A stretch of 60,083 nucleotides of DNA from Akkermansia sp. (GCA_017546445.1 JAFYWX010000037.1:1-60083); one strand, 5' to 3'. Numbered from the stretch's first letter, positions 24,062 to 32,482 are shown. Translations and numbers: made by a program. The notes: a model not told the origin generated them from the letters alone.

Positions 24062-25921
24062 ATGGAATTCACCCCTGAAGCCGAGGCGCATGTATTGAAA
24101 CTGTTCCGCAAGGAAGCCCTGAGAAACGGGCAGCGGCAGCTTATCCAGCTGGTGCTGGGCGGACAGAACGCGCTGGGGGTGCTGCCTACCGGGCACGGCA
24201 AGAGCCTGTGCTACCAGGCCGCGGCAGAGCTGCTGGGGGGCACCAGCCTGGTGATTTCGCCGCTCATTGCCCTCATGCGCGACCAATGCGAAAGCCTGCG
24301 CGCCCTGGGCATCAGCGCCGCGCGTTTTGATTCCTCCCTGACGCCGGAGGAACGCTCCGCCGTGCTGCAGGCTGCAGCCAACGGGCAGCTCCGCATTCTC
24401 TTCGTGGCCCCGGAATCGCTGGAGAACCGGGAGCTGCGCCAGACGCTTGCCGCCACCGGCATCGCCCTCATGGTGGTGGATGAAGCGCACTGCGTTTCCG
24501 AATGGGGCCACAGTTTCCGCCCGGATTATCTGAAGCTTCCCGCCCTGCAGCAGGAGCTGCGCCCGCACGCCACCCTGGCGCTCACCGCCACCGCCACGCC
24601 GCGCGTGCAGAGCGACCTGGGCCAGGCCTTCGGCATACCCGAGGCGAATCGTGTGGTGCTGCCGCCCTACCGCGGCAATATCACCCGCATCTGCCGCCCG
24701 GTGCAGGACCGCATGGCCGCCCTGCTCCCCTACCTGGCAGAGGCCGCAAACCTGCCCGCCATCGTCTACTGCCGCACCCGCAAGGAAAGCGAGTGGCTGG
24801 CCGGGGAGCTTGCCCGCCTGGGCTACCCCGCCGCCTATTACCACGCCGGCCTGCCTGCCGACCAGCGCGAGCAGCTGCAGGATGCCTTCCTGCGCAATGA
24901 AATCACCGTGCTGGTGGCCACCATTGCCTTCGGCATGGGTATTGATAAGCCGGACGTGCGCTCTGTGGTGCACTGGAGCACGCCGTCCTCCCCCGAATCC
25001 TACCTGCAGGAATCCGGCCGCGCCGGGCGCGATGGCGCCCCCTGCACCAGCCTCATTCTGCTGCATGCGCCGGATTTAGTGGAGGCCCGCAACCGGATTC
25101 TGGCCGCAGAGCCGGACCCGGAGGGCGTGCTGCGCTGCGTGCGCTGGCTGATTCCCGCCGGGCGCCGCGTGGTTTCGCTCTGGGAGCTGGGCACCACCTG
25201 CGACGTGCCGGACGATGTGCCCACGCGCGCGCTCATGCGCCTGCAGGGCAGTGTGGAAATCGAAAGCAAGGGCAGCAAATACTATAAAGTGAAGCCGCTT
25301 TTCCCCATGGCGACCATCACCGATGGACGCGACGCCGCCGAATGCGCCCGGCTCCGCTGGCTGGATGCCCACCGCGAGGGCGAGGTGGAGGATGCCGCGC
25401 TGGCCTGGGATTGCAACTTTGCCGAGGCGGTGGAGTATCTGTACGAATGCGAGGCCGCCGGCGAATGGAAGCTGACAATGCGCCAGCAGGCGCTCTGCCT
25501 GCACCAGCTGCCCTCTGCCCCCGCTGCCGATGCCCGAAGCGTGGCCGATGAGCTCAGTGCCGCTTTCGCCCGCCGACGGGAAGCCGACCTGGCCCGCCAG
25601 CAGCTGGTGGTGGATATGCTGCTGGCCCCCACCTGCCTGAACCAGGCGCTGGAGGAATACTTCATGAACCAGAGCCGCCCCGCTTGCGGCCACTGCACCG
25701 CCTGCCTGGGGCTCACTACCCCGCTGCCTCCTGCCCCCGAGCCGCCGCCCTATGACCCGGCGGCCTTCTGCACCCCGGAAAAGCCCATGCCGGAGTTTGA
25801 CCGCCCGGCCCAGCGCCGCCGCTTCCTGCTCGGCCTGCTCAGCCCCGGCCTCATGGCCCGCCGCCTCTGGGCCCACCCGGCCTACGCCACCGCCACCGGC
25901 CAGGAATGGGAAAAAACGTAG
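24062..25921 (+). CDS. recQ: RecQ-family ATP-dependent DNA helicase
   Basis: 619 residues. Helicase motifs in order: GQRQLIQLVLGG (motif 0), LPTGHGKSLCYQ (Walker A), VVDEAHCVSEWGHSFRPDY (DEAH and the RecQ aromatic loop), LALTATATP (III), ATIAFGMGIDKPDVR (V) and YLQESGRAGRDG (VI). A zinc-binding cysteine cluster appears late, in PACGHCTACLG, with an earlier Cys (APTCLN). No HRDC domain is visible. It unwinds DNA with 3'-5' polarity in recombination and repair. It could also be one of the shorter RecQ-like paralogues, since spacing before the zinc region differs from E. coli RecQ. Confidence 0.9.
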   Translation: MEFTPEAEAHVLKLFRKEALRNGQRQLIQLVLGGQNALGVLPTGHGKSLCYQAAAELLGGTSLVISPLIALMRDQCESLRALGISAARFDSSLTPEERSAVLQAAANGQLRILFVAPESLENRELRQTLAATGIALMVVDEAHCVSEWGHSFRPDYLKLPALQQELRPHATLALTATATPRVQSDLGQAFGIPEANRVVLPPYRGNITRICRPVQDRMAALLPYLAEAANLPAIVYCRTRKESEWLAGELARLGYPAAYYHAGLPADQREQLQDAFLRNEITVLVATIAFGMGIDKPDVRSVVHWSTPSSPESYLQESGRAGRDGAPCTSLILLHAPDLVEARNRILAAEPDPEGVLRCVRWLIPAGRRVVSLWELGTTCDVPDDVPTRALMRLQGSVEIESKGSKYYKVKPLFPMATITDGRDAAECARLRWLDAHREGEVEDAALAWDCNFAEAVEYLYECEAAGEWKLTMRQQALCLHQLPSAPAADARSVADELSAAFARRREADLARQQLVVDMLLAPTCLNQALEEYFMNQSRPACGHCTACLGLTTPLPPAPEPPPYDPAAFCTPEKPMPEFDRPAQRRRFLLGLLSPGLMARRLWAHPAYATATGQEWEKT

Positions 25922-26048
25922 GGAAGTACGAATTACGAGTAGTGAAATTCCCTGCCCGTTTCGGGCAGCATTCCTATCTCGCGGACTCCGTCCGCCTGCA
26001 TCACTAATCCCTAATCCTTAATCCTTAATTCCTAGTCCCTAATCCTTC
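25922..26048. repeat. Palindromic and AATCCTTAAT repeat region
   Basis: Hairpins CTGCCCG/CGGGCAG (25952-25968) and GCGGAC/GTCCGC (25981-25995) are followed by a run of related words: CTAATCCCTAATCC, TTAATCC, TTAATTCCTAGTCCC. Similar AATCCTTAAT tracts occur at 30361, 32384 and 49652. Confidence 0.65.
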
Positions 26049-26060
26049 TACAAAAAAAAG

Positions 26061-26094
26061 CGGCGACCCGCGATAAAGCGAGTCGCCGTTTTTT
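26061..26094. terminator. Bidirectional terminator between recQ and tig
   Basis: CGGCGAC, one mismatch, CGC, loop GATAAA, GCG, GTCGCCG, then six T. An eight-A run precedes the stem and serves the minus strand. Confidence 0.9.
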
Positions 26095-26113
26095 GGTTGG
26101 TTAACCGTAAAGC

Positions 26114-27418
26114 TTATTCAGCGATGGTCACCTTGGCGTTGCGGGCCAGGAGGTCGATGACCTTGGAGGTAATCACGCTCAGGCGGATGCCCTGCACGCG
26201 GTTCTCGCGGTACATCTTGCGGATGAAGTTCTTGAGGTTCTTCTCCTTAGCCTGCTGAGCCATGCTGGCCATAGCCTCGAGCATCTCCTGCTCGGTGGCG
26301 ATGATGTTCTCCTTGCGGGCAATCTCCTGCAGGGCGAAGTACACGCGCAGGTTGCGCTCGGTCTCCTTCATGGCCTCAGCGCGGAAGGCGTCCATATCCT
26401 TGGCCACATCATAGTTACCGGCCTGGATAGCGGCGTACATCTTGCGCTGCACGGTGTTCTCGTTCTCGCGCTCCACCAGGTCCTGGGGAAGGGCGAAGGA
26501 GAGCTGGTCAGCCAGCTTCTCGGAAATCTGGTCGGCCTTGGCCTCGTCGTTGGCGCGGGTCTTGGAAGCCTTCAGGTTGGTGCGGACGATTTCCTTGATT
26601 TCGTCCATGCTCTTTTCGGGCAGAGCGCCGGCGAAGAGCTCGGGGGTAATCTCGGGCACGCGCTTCTCGCGCACTTCCTTCACCGTGCAGCTGAAGGTCA
26701 CGTCCTTGCCAGCCAGGTCAGAGATGGGGAAGTCTTCCTTCATGGTGAGCACGAGGTCCTTCACATCGCCAGCGGAAACGCCTTCCAGGCCCTGGGGCAG
26801 ACCGGGCATGAAGGAATCCTCCTCGATGGCCACCCAGTGACCCTCGCGGCCTTCCATGAAGCCAACGGGCTTGCCGCAGTACTCAGCGGTGGGCTTGCCC
26901 TCTACGCTGGTCTTGAAGTCGATAACCACGATATCGCCCTTGGCGGAAGCGCGCTCCACCACCACGTGCTCGGCGGAGGACTCGGCATACTTCTGCAGGG
27001 TGTCCTGCACTTCGTCATCGCTCACCTCGTCGGTGGGGATGGAAACCTCGATACCCATGTACTCCGGCAGTTCGAACTCGGGAACGATGGTCAGGGTGGT
27101 CACAAGCTTGTAGGAACCATCAGCCTCCTCGGTGGTGGTGGGGGCGCCGAAGTCGAGCACCTTGAGCTCCGGGTTCTGCTCCAGAGCCTGCTCCTGGGCG
27201 TCGGCCTTCACGCGGGCGTCGAGCTCATCAGCGATGCCTTCAGCAAAACGCTTGGCAATCACGCTCTTGGGAGCCTTGCCGGGACGGAAGCCGGGAATGC
27301 GGGCATTCTTGGCAAATGCGACGATGGCGGCGTCCTTGATGGCGGTCACCTCAGCGGGGGAGGCAATAGCGGTAAGTGTTGCCTGGCAATCACTTGTCTT
27401 ATCGATGGTAATGTCCAT
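26114..27418 (-). CDS. tig: Trigger factor (ribosome-associated chaperone)
   Basis: 434 residues. The ribosome-binding loop reads IPGFRPGKAPKSVI, matching the GFRxGKxP signature. An FKBP-type prolyl isomerase domain follows (about 155-245; AKGDIVVIDFKTSVEGKP, and SFMPGLPQGLEGVSAGDVKD), then a helical C-terminal chaperone domain. It binds nascent chains at the ribosome exit and is strongly acidic. On the minus strand the promoter is TTGCCT-17-TAGAAT (27461-27489), with a leader of about 35 bases and no Shine-Dalgarno sequence. It is divergent from the zinc transporter gene. Confidence 0.94.
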   Translation of the reverse strand: MDITIDKTSDCQATLTAIASPAEVTAIKDAAIVAFAKNARIPGFRPGKAPKSVIAKRFAEGIADELDARVKADAQEQALEQNPELKVLDFGAPTTTEEADGSYKLVTTLTIVPEFELPEYMGIEVSIPTDEVSDDEVQDTLQKYAESSAEHVVVERASAKGDIVVIDFKTSVEGKPTAEYCGKPVGFMEGREGHWVAIEEDSFMPGLPQGLEGVSAGDVKDLVLTMKEDFPISDLAGKDVTFSCTVKEVREKRVPEITPELFAGALPEKSMDEIKEIVRTNLKASKTRANDEAKADQISEKLADQLSFALPQDLVERENENTVQRKMYAAIQAGNYDVAKDMDAFRAEAMKETERNLRVYFALQEIARKENIIATEQEMLEAMASMAQQAKEKNLKNFIRKMYRENRVQGIRLSVITSKVIDLLARNAKVTIAE

Positions 27419-27460
27419 ATTGATTATGTGTTAGAAAATCGTTATAGAAAATGCGCGCGC

Positions 27461-27489
27461 ATTCTACTACAGCCTTGCACAAAAGGCAA
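27461..27489 (-). promoter_or_regulatory. Promoter of tig
   Basis: Minus strand TTGCCT (27484-27489), 17-base spacer, TAGAAT (27461-27466). Confidence 0.6.
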
Positions 27490-27521
27490 GCGCATAACGA
27501 GACATAAATGCAAGGATGGCA

Positions 27522-27550
27522 TTGACAAGGAAAATAAAAGCGGATAAACT
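27522..27550 (+). promoter_or_regulatory. Promoter of ZIP transporter gene (leaderless)
   Basis: TTGACA (27522-27527), 17-base spacer, TAAACT (27545-27550), six bases, then the ATG at 27557. Confidence 0.7.
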
Positions 27551-27556
27551 GCGCGC

Positions 27557-28360
27557 ATGCTGACGGGCATTCAGGAAAATCTGCTGCTGGGTGGGGTGCT
27601 TTCCCTGCTGGCTGGTCTGAGCACCGGTATTGGTGCGGCGCTGGCGCTTTTTGTGAAGCGAACCGATACGCGCATGCTCACCTTTGCGCTGGGCGCCAGT
27701 GCGGGGGTGATGGTGTATATCTCCTTCATGGAGCTCATGCCCTCTGCCGCCGGCATGCTGGCCGAAAATGCCAAATGGGTGACCACGCTGGCCTTTTTCG
27801 GAGGCATGGCCCTGGCCTGTCTCATCGACCGCCTGATTCCCGAGGACGAAAATCCGCACGAAGTGCCCGCCCCGGGCAGCCTGGAGACTGTGCAGCCCAC
27901 GGGCGAGTTCTCCGGCAATGCCAAACTGCGCCGCTCGGCCCTGCTCTTCACGCTGGCCATTGCCATTCATAACTTTCCGGAAGGCATAGCCACCGTAGCC
28001 TCCGCCTTTGATAACACTGGCATTGCCACCTCTGTGGCCCTGGCCGTGGCCATCCACAACGTGCCGGAAGGCATTGCCGTGGCGCTTCCCCTGCTCTACG
28101 GCACCGGCAACCGCCGCAAGGCCTTCAGCTGGGCCCTGCTTTCCGGTCTGGCCGAGCCGCTGGGCGCCCTGGTGGGCATGCTCATCCTGCTGCCCTTCCT
28201 GAGCCCCACCCTGCTGGCCGTGCTCTTTGCCACCGTGGCGGGCATCATGGTGTACATCTCCTTCGATGAACTCCTGCCCATGGCCGAACGCTGGGGCCAC
28301 CACCACCTGAGCATCTACGGCGTGGCCACCGGCATGCTTATCATGGCGCTGGTGCTGTAA
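27557..28360 (+). CDS. zupT: ZIP-family divalent metal transporter
   Basis: 267 residues, eight membrane helices. The ZIP binuclear metal-site motifs appear in helices 4 and 5: AIAIHNFPEGIATV and AVAIHNVPEGIAVALP. It also has GVMVYISFMELMP, GIMVYISFDELLP and a cytoplasmic loop after helix 3 (IPEDENPHEVPAP). It imports zinc and perhaps iron or manganese across the inner membrane. The length and motif pair fit ZupT. The gene is probably leaderless and monocistronic. No Zur-type operator was recognised. Confidence 0.92.
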   Translation: MLTGIQENLLLGGVLSLLAGLSTGIGAALALFVKRTDTRMLTFALGASAGVMVYISFMELMPSAAGMLAENAKWVTTLAFFGGMALACLIDRLIPEDENPHEVPAPGSLETVQPTGEFSGNAKLRRSALLFTLAIAIHNFPEGIATVASAFDNTGIATSVALAVAIHNVPEGIAVALPLLYGTGNRRKAFSWALLSGLAEPLGALVGMLILLPFLSPTLLAVLFATVAGIMVYISFDELLPMAERWGHHHLSIYGVATGMLIMALVL

Positions 28361-28376
28361 AAGCGGCGGATAATGC

Positions 28377-28433
28377 TGGCGGGCGCAAGCCCGCGGAATT
28401 TAACACATCAGAAATCCAGAATTCAAAATCCTA
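28377..28433 (+). repeat. GCGGGC-hairpin repeat, copy 2
   Basis: GCGGGC (28379-28384), loop GCAA, GCCCGC (28389-28394), then GGAATTTAACACATCAGAAA and CCAGAATTCAAAATCC. The tail matches the inverted copy at 33784 closely. Confidence 0.75.
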
Positions 28434-28482
28434 CTTCCCTGCGAATCCTCATTTTTCGCTGGCGCCGGAGACACTGGCGTGG

Positions 28483-28488
28483 TATGAT
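28483..28488 (+). promoter_or_regulatory. -10 box of mscS gene (leaderless)
   Basis: TATGAT, six bases, then the ATG at 28495. The -35 (TGGCGC at 28460-28465) is poor. Confidence 0.5.
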
Positions 28489-28494
28489 GCAGGC

Positions 28495-29313
28495 ATGGAT
28501 AAGTGGGCGAATGTAGACTGGACCAGTGCCGGAGCGGTGTGGACCTTCATGAAGAGCCAGGGATGGATTGTCTTTGTGCTTACGCTGGCCGTAGGCGTCA
28601 TACTGAGCGTTGTGGTAAAGCGCATCTTCCGCCCCCTGAACCACAAGCTGCCGCGCCAGGTGGGCATGCTGCTGGAGAAATGTCTGCTCACCCTGCTCTG
28701 GGTGTTTGTGGTGGTGCATGCGCTGCGTGCCCTGGGAGTGGATCTCATCAGCGTACTGGGTGCAGCAGGCGTGGCTGGTATCGCCATCGGCTTCGCGGCG
28801 CAGACCGTGCTGAGCAACCTCATCAGCGGCATCTTCATCATGAGCGAGCGCAGCATCCGCCTGGGGGACTACATCACCACCGGCAGCATCTCCGGCACAG
28901 TGGAGAGCGTGAACCTGCTCTCTGTCACCCTGCGGCAGGTGGATAACGCCACCGTGCGCATCCCCTGTGAATCGCTGGTCAAATCACCCGTCATCAACAT
29001 CACCGGCGATGCCCTGCGCCGATGCGATTTTGACCTGGGCGTGGACTATGCCAGCGACCTGGAGCACGTGCGGCAGGTCATCCTGAAAGTCATTGAGGAG
29101 CAGCCCCTGCTGGCCACAACACCGGCACCCGCTGTGCAATTCACAGGCTTTGGCGACAGCTCATTGAACCTGCACATCGGAGCCTGGTGCAAGACTGAAG
29201 ATTACCACCAGGCCCGCTTTGCCTTCGGCAAGGCTATTCTGCAAGCCTTTGCCCAGGAGGGTATCAATATTCCCTTCCCCGTGCGCACAATACTGAACAG
29301 CAGCAGGAGCTGA
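28495..29313 (+). CDS. mscS: Small-conductance mechanosensitive channel (MscS family)
   Basis: 272 residues: three membrane helices, the third being the Gly/Ala-rich pore helix (VLGAAGVAGIAIGFAAQTVL), then the beta domain (IRLGDYITTGSISGTVESVN and VDNATVRIPCESLV) and the C-terminal alpha/beta domain. The heptameric inner-membrane channel opens under tension to release solutes on hypo-osmotic shock. Length is close to E. coli MscS (286). The stop codon lies in the loop of an 11-bp inverted repeat. Confidence 0.94.
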   Translation: MDKWANVDWTSAGAVWTFMKSQGWIVFVLTLAVGVILSVVVKRIFRPLNHKLPRQVGMLLEKCLLTLLWVFVVVHALRALGVDLISVLGAAGVAGIAIGFAAQTVLSNLISGIFIMSERSIRLGDYITTGSISGTVESVNLLSVTLRQVDNATVRIPCESLVKSPVINITGDALRRCDFDLGVDYASDLEHVRQVILKVIEEQPLLATTPAPAVQFTGFGDSSLNLHIGAWCKTEDYHQARFAFGKAILQAFAQEGINIPFPVRTILNSSRS

Positions 29314-29326
29314 TAGCTCCTGCTGC
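29300..29326. terminator. Stable hairpin at the mscS stop codon
   Basis: GCAGCAGGAGC, loop TGATA (contains the stop), GCTCCTGCTGC. The 11-bp stem is perfect but no T run follows on either strand. It is either a weak terminator between converging genes or a 3' mRNA-stabilising structure. Confidence 0.5.
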
Positions 29327-29351
29327 AGAAAAAGCCAGGTTCACCGAATCA

Positions 29352-29735
29352 TCACTTGTCAACCGGTGACACCGTGACGTCAAAGGTCCTGATATCTGCC
29401 GCGGGCTTGTGTTTTTCCCACGGGCGGGCATAGCAGACGCGCACAAGCGTCCTACCAGGTCTCAACGCAGTGAGCGTCAGCGTGGTAGGCGTCGGGAACC
29501 CGCAGCAGAAGCTGTTGTTCTCCTGCGCCGGGCAGGTTAACTCTGCCGATACAAAAAGATGATTGACTTTACTGGCAAGCTTCCACACATAACCAGTAGT
29601 CGGGTTGCCATCCAGCAGCACCGTTGTCTGCTGCCCCACCTTCAGATTCACAGGAATAGGGGCGGGAGCCGCCTCCGCCGCCAGCACAGGCAGAGCCGCC
29701 ATGGCAGCCAGCATCACATTACGCAAGGTATTCAT
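29352..29735 (-). CDS. Chagasin-family (I42) cysteine protease inhibitor-like protein
   Basis: 127 residues: signal peptide (about 1-22) and one chagasin-type domain. The inhibitory loops are visible as NPTTGYVW and YARPWEK; the middle loop, usually GxGG, reads CCGFPTP here. Members inhibit papain-like cysteine proteases, and in bacteria the role is usually unknown. The changed middle loop may alter the target. I start at MNTLRNVM: TTGACT-17-TACTGA (29743-29771, minus) ends 7 bases before it, consistent with a leaderless message. Confidence 0.82.
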   Translation of the reverse strand: MNTLRNVMLAAMAALPVLAAEAAPAPIPVNLKVGQQTTVLLDGNPTTGYVWKLASKVNHLFVSAELTCPAQENNSFCCGFPTPTTLTLTALRPGRTLVRVCYARPWEKHKPAADIRTFDVTVSPVDK

Positions 29736-29742
29736 ACACCAT

Positions 29743-29771
29743 TCAGTACCACCATAGCCCCCGGAAGTCAA
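29743..29771 (-). promoter_or_regulatory. Promoter of chagasin-like gene (leaderless)
   Basis: Minus strand TTGACT (29766-29771), 17-base spacer, TACTGA (29743-29748), seven bases, ATG. Confidence 0.55.
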
Positions 29772-29839
29772 TACAAAATCAAAGTACAAAGGACAATTTG
29801 AATATACCCGAACATTTCAATTGTACCTTATCCATTGTC

Positions 29840-30023
29840 AATCGAGAACTTCTAAAAACTCTGCAAATGGCGATTTGGCGGGGGCTCAAATCTTTCGGAG
29901 CACGGGACTTCAGTCCCGAAAACTCAAGCGATGAGGGACTAAAGTCCCTCGCTCCGACAAAAAACAGTTGCCCGGCAAACTCCCATTTTGCGGGTATCTT
30001 CGACTTATTAGAAGCTCCCGATT
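29840..30023 (+). repeat. Family A structured repeat, copy 2
   Basis: About 184 bases and nearly identical to the 23.8-kb copy through the central hairpins. Its ends AATCGAGAACTTCTAA and TTAGAAGCTCCCGATT are complementary with small bulges. It lies between the chagasin-like gene and a 67-residue ORF. Confidence 0.85.
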
Positions 30024-30083
30024 ATACTTCCAACTGTGCTAATATATATTGAGCCGACAGGCACAACGCAGGGTCATACATGC

Positions 30084-30287
30084 ATGGACCAGGAACAAAT
30101 CAAGCAAGCAGAAGAAAAGGTGGAGCACTGGCTGGAGGATAAGCAGCACCGCCGATACTGCAAGGCGGCCCTCGTGGCCGCGAATGCAGTCGTTCTGGCG
30201 GGGCTCACCTTCGGGCTCAGCATTCTCTGGATAAACGAGCTGCGTAAGGCAACTTGTTGCCACCGGAAGGAGGAAAAGCAAGGGTAG
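30084..30287 (+). CDS. Hypothetical small membrane protein
   Basis: 67 residues, not recognised. A charged amphipathic N terminus (MDQEQIKQAEEKVEHWLEDK) is followed by one membrane helix (about 29-48, ALVAANAVVLAGLTFGLSIL) and a short Cys/Lys-rich tail (CCHRKEEKQG). An alternative start at 30036 would add 16 residues. It begins 60 bases after a family A repeat and is followed by a good terminator, which supports expression. Confidence 0.55.
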   Translation: MDQEQIKQAEEKVEHWLEDKQHRRYCKAALVAANAVVLAGLTFGLSILWINELRKATCCHRKEEKQG

Positions 30288-30312
30288 GACGCGCCATCCT
30301 GCCCGCACAGGT

Positions 30313-30345
30313 CCTGCACGGCTGGTCCGTGCAGGGCTTTTCCTT
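30313..30345 (+). terminator. Intrinsic terminator of 67-residue ORF
   Basis: CCTGCACGG, loop CTGGT, CCGTGCAGG, then GCTTTTCCTTT. Confidence 0.72.
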
Positions 30346-30360
30346 TGCCTGAATGATATA

Positions 30361-30392
30361 ACTAACCCTTAATCCCTAATCCTTAATCCTTC
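30361..30392. repeat. AATCCTTAAT tract
   Basis: ACTAACCCTTAATCCC, TAATCC and TTAATCC in a row, matching the tract at 26003-26048. Confidence 0.55.
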
Positions 30393-30448
30393 GATAAATT
30401 CGAAGCATTTTCGTTGCGCCATACCCGCAAATAAGCCACGGAAAATCC

Positions 30449-30477
30449 TTGCAAGCGCAGGAAAAATGAACTACTAT
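30449..30477 (+). promoter_or_regulatory. Promoter of trpB
   Basis: TTGCAA (30449-30454), 17-base spacer, TACTAT (30472-30477). The ATG at 30476 overlaps the -10 box, so the ATG at 30488 is the likely start, with a leader of about 3 bases. Confidence 0.6.
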
Positions 30478-30487
30478 GCCACGCGTC

Positions 30488-31705
30488 ATGGATTTCCGCA
30501 CATATCTTCGCAATTATCCGGATGCAAACGGTTACTACGGCCGTTTCGGTGGTGCCTACCTCCCCAAGGAGCTGGAACCCGCATTCAAGGAAATTACCGA
30601 TGCCTACAACGACATCTGCCAGTCAGCCCAGTTCATCAATGAGCTGCGCCGCATCCGCAAACAGTTCCAGGGACGCCCCACACCGGTGTACCACTGCGAA
30701 CGGCTTTCCCGCCTGGTGGGTGGTGCCCAGATTTACCTGAAGCGCGAAGACCTGAACCACACCGGTGCCCACAAGCTCAACCACTGCATGGGCGAAGGTC
30801 TGCTGGCCAAGTTCATGGGCAAGAAGAAGATTATTGCCGAGACCGGCGCTGGTCAGCATGGTGTGGCTCTGGCCACCGCCGCTGCCTACTTCGGCCTGGA
30901 GTGCGAAATCCACATGGGCGCGGTCGACATCGCCAAGCAGGCCCCCAACGTGACCCGCATGAAGATGCTGGGTGCCAATGTGGTGTGCGTCACCCACGGT
31001 CTGCAGACCCTGAAGGAAGCTGTGGACAGCGCCTTCGAAGCCTACCTGCGCGACTACAAGAACGCCATTTACTGCATCGGTTCCGTGCTGGGGCCGCACC
31101 CCTTCCCCATGATGGTGCGCGACTTCCAGATGGTGATCGGCCACGAAGCCCGCGCCCAGTTCGAGGAAATGACCGGCCACCTGCCGGATGTGGTGTGCGC
31201 CTGTGTGGGCGGAGGCTCCAACGCCATGGGCATGTTCCCCGCCTTCCTCGGCGACCCGGTAGACATTTACGGCGTAGAGCCGCTGGGCCACGGCCCCACG
31301 CTCGGCCAGCACTCTGCCTCCATCACCTACGGCACCGAGGGCATCATGCACGGTTTCAACTCCATCATGCTCAAGGATGAAAACGGCGAACCCGGTCCGG
31401 TTTACTCCGTGGCCAGTGGTCTGGACTACCCCTCCGTGGGTCCGGAGCACGCCTTCCTGCATGACATCGGCCGCGTGAAGTACGACACCGTGAGCGATGA
31501 GGAGGCTGTGGATGCCTTCTTCAAGCTCTGCCGCTACGAAGGCATCATCCCGGCCCTGGAAAGCTCCCATGCCATCGCCTTTGCCATCCGCAAGGCCAAG
31601 GAAATGCGCCGCGGTTCCATCCTCGCCAACTGCTCCGGCCGTGGCGATAAGGACGTGGACTACATCGCCGAGCATTTCGGCTATGGAGACGAGCACAAGT
31701 TCTGA
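30488..31705 (+). CDS. trpB: Tryptophan synthase beta chain
   Basis: 405 residues, a normal TrpB. It joins indole and serine to give tryptophan. The PLP Lys lies in [26 protein letters not shown], the phosphate-binding [10 protein letters not shown] and the C-terminal [11 protein letters not shown] complete the family pattern. I prefer MDFRTYLRN over the ATG four codons upstream because that one lies in the promoter. No trpA or other trp gene is adjacent, so it is transcribed alone, with a terminator at 31732. Start residues before FGGAYLP are typical of TrpB1 rather than TrpB2. Confidence 0.95.
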   Translation: MDFRTYLRNYPDANGYYGRFGGAYLPKELEPAFKEITDAYNDICQSAQFINELRRIRKQFQGRPTPVYHCERLSRLVGGAQIYLKREDLNHTGAHKLNHCMGEGLLAKFMGKKKIIAETGAGQHGVALATAAAYFGLECEIHMGAVDIAKQAPNVTRMKMLGANVVCVTHGLQTLKEAVDSAFEAYLRDYKNAIYCIGSVLGPHPFPMMVRDFQMVIGHEARAQFEEMTGHLPDVVCACVGGGSNAMGMFPAFLGDPVDIYGVEPLGHGPTLGQHSASITYGTEGIMHGFNSIMLKDENGEPGPVYSVASGLDYPSVGPEHAFLHDIGRVKYDTVSDEEAVDAFFKLCRYEGIIPALESSHAIAFAIRKAKEMRRGSILANCSGRGDKDVDYIAEHFGYGDEHKF

Positions 31706-31731
31706 TGCTTTAGAAACAGATTTCACTCCCA

Positions 31732-31770
31732 CCGCCGCATTCCCCCCGGGGATGCGGCGGTTTCGCTTTT
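31732..31770 (+). terminator. Intrinsic terminator of trpB
   Basis: CCGCCGCAT (31732-31740), 11-base loop, ATGCGGCGG (31752-31760), then TTTCGCTTTT. Confidence 0.82.
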
Positions 31771-31805
31771 CACATCAACGAATAGCGCAATGAACTCCAT
31801 CGTAC

Positions 31806-32057
31806 TCATCCACATTGCAGTAGAACGAGGTACAACTTCTGCTGCATATGGGCAGCGGGGAAGATCTCCCAGGGAGCATGCACCAGCTCGCTCAGCATGT
31901 ATTCCTCGCCAGCAGCCATGCGTGTTGCCGTTTCAGGTGAAATCCAGCCATACTGCACGGCCTTCTTCAGCAAAACAACAGGCGGAGCCACCTCCGGGTA
32001 AGCATCGGCATCAATCTGCGGCTCCGGAAGCTCGCCAAATGGAAGTTTGTCGGGCAA
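31806..32057 (-). pseudogene. ORF fragment running out of a family A repeat
   Basis: An 83-codon frame with no ATG start: it opens at TTG inside the family A repeat, and the first eight codons are repeat sequence. The remainder (EVAPPVVLLKKAVQYGWISP, then ATRMAAGEEYMLSELVHAPW) has normal-looking composition but no recognised family. I infer the 3' end of a gene cut by repeat insertion. A short real gene with a TTG start remains possible. Confidence 0.4.
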
Positions 32058-32160
32058 CTGTTTTTATCGGAGCAAGGGACTTTAGTCCCTCATCGCTTGA
32101 GTTTTCGGGACTGAAGTCCCGTGCTCCGAAAGATTTGAGCCCCCACAAATCGCCATCTAT
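32033..32160 (-). repeat. Family A structured repeat, copy 3 (inverted, shortened)
   Basis: The complement carries the same CGGAGCA head and both GGGACT hairpins. The outer stem differs: TTTGTGGGG faces CCCGACAAA, where other copies have TTTGGCGGG and CCCGCCAAA. The G-C pair at position 5 became T-A on both sides, a compensatory change, while the next pair is broken. The outermost inverted ends are missing. Confidence 0.8.
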
Positions 32161-32215
32161 ACAAAGAGGGAAGCAGGCTCCAGAACGGTGTTGATAATGC
32201 TTCCATTGTGAAATC

Positions 32216-32260
32216 TTTGGGACACACATGTGCCGCCCATCACCACATGTGTCCCAAAGT
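32216..32260. repeat. TTTGGGACAC inverted repeat
   Basis: TTTGGGACACACATGTG (32217-32233) and CACATGTGTCCCAAA (32245-32259) are inverted arms, with two extra bases in the left arm. A related palindrome TCCCAAATCTTTGGGA lies at 32432-32447, followed by CACGTATGG. The function is unknown; it could be regulator binding sites upstream of the 32519 gene. Confidence 0.55.
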
Positions 32261-32383
32261 TTACAGAAAAAGGGCACCAAGCGACATATAGTCAGCGTAT
32301 TCTGCTTTCATTTCTGCACAAGGGTATCACGAACCTGAGCTTCGGCAGTAAGCGTTCGATTATCCAATATCCGGCGTTAGCCG

Positions 32384-32427
32384 CTAATCCTTAATTCTTA
32401 AATCGTAAATCAAAAATCGTAAATACG
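32384..32427. repeat. AATCCTTAATT / AATCGTAAAT tract
   Basis: TAATCCTTAATTCTTAAATC then CGTAAATCAAAAATCGTAAA. Related to the tracts at 26003, 30361 and 49652. The rest of the 461 bases between 32058 and 32518 holds the family A copy, the TTTGGGACAC palindromes and the promoter below. Confidence 0.5.
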
Positions 32428-32482
32428 CGTATCCCAAATCTTTGGGACACGTATGGTCCATCACTGTTGACTTTCTTTTCAC

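Noticed and set aside
30418..31705. A trp operon around trpB
   Set aside because: No trpA, trpC or trpF reading frame is adjacent. A terminator follows trpB and a repeat precedes it, so it stands alone.
23812..32160. CRISPR array suggested by several repeats in one region
   Set aside because: Repeats are about 185 bp, kilobases apart, in both orientations and internally palindromic. There is no regular spacer pattern and no cas gene.
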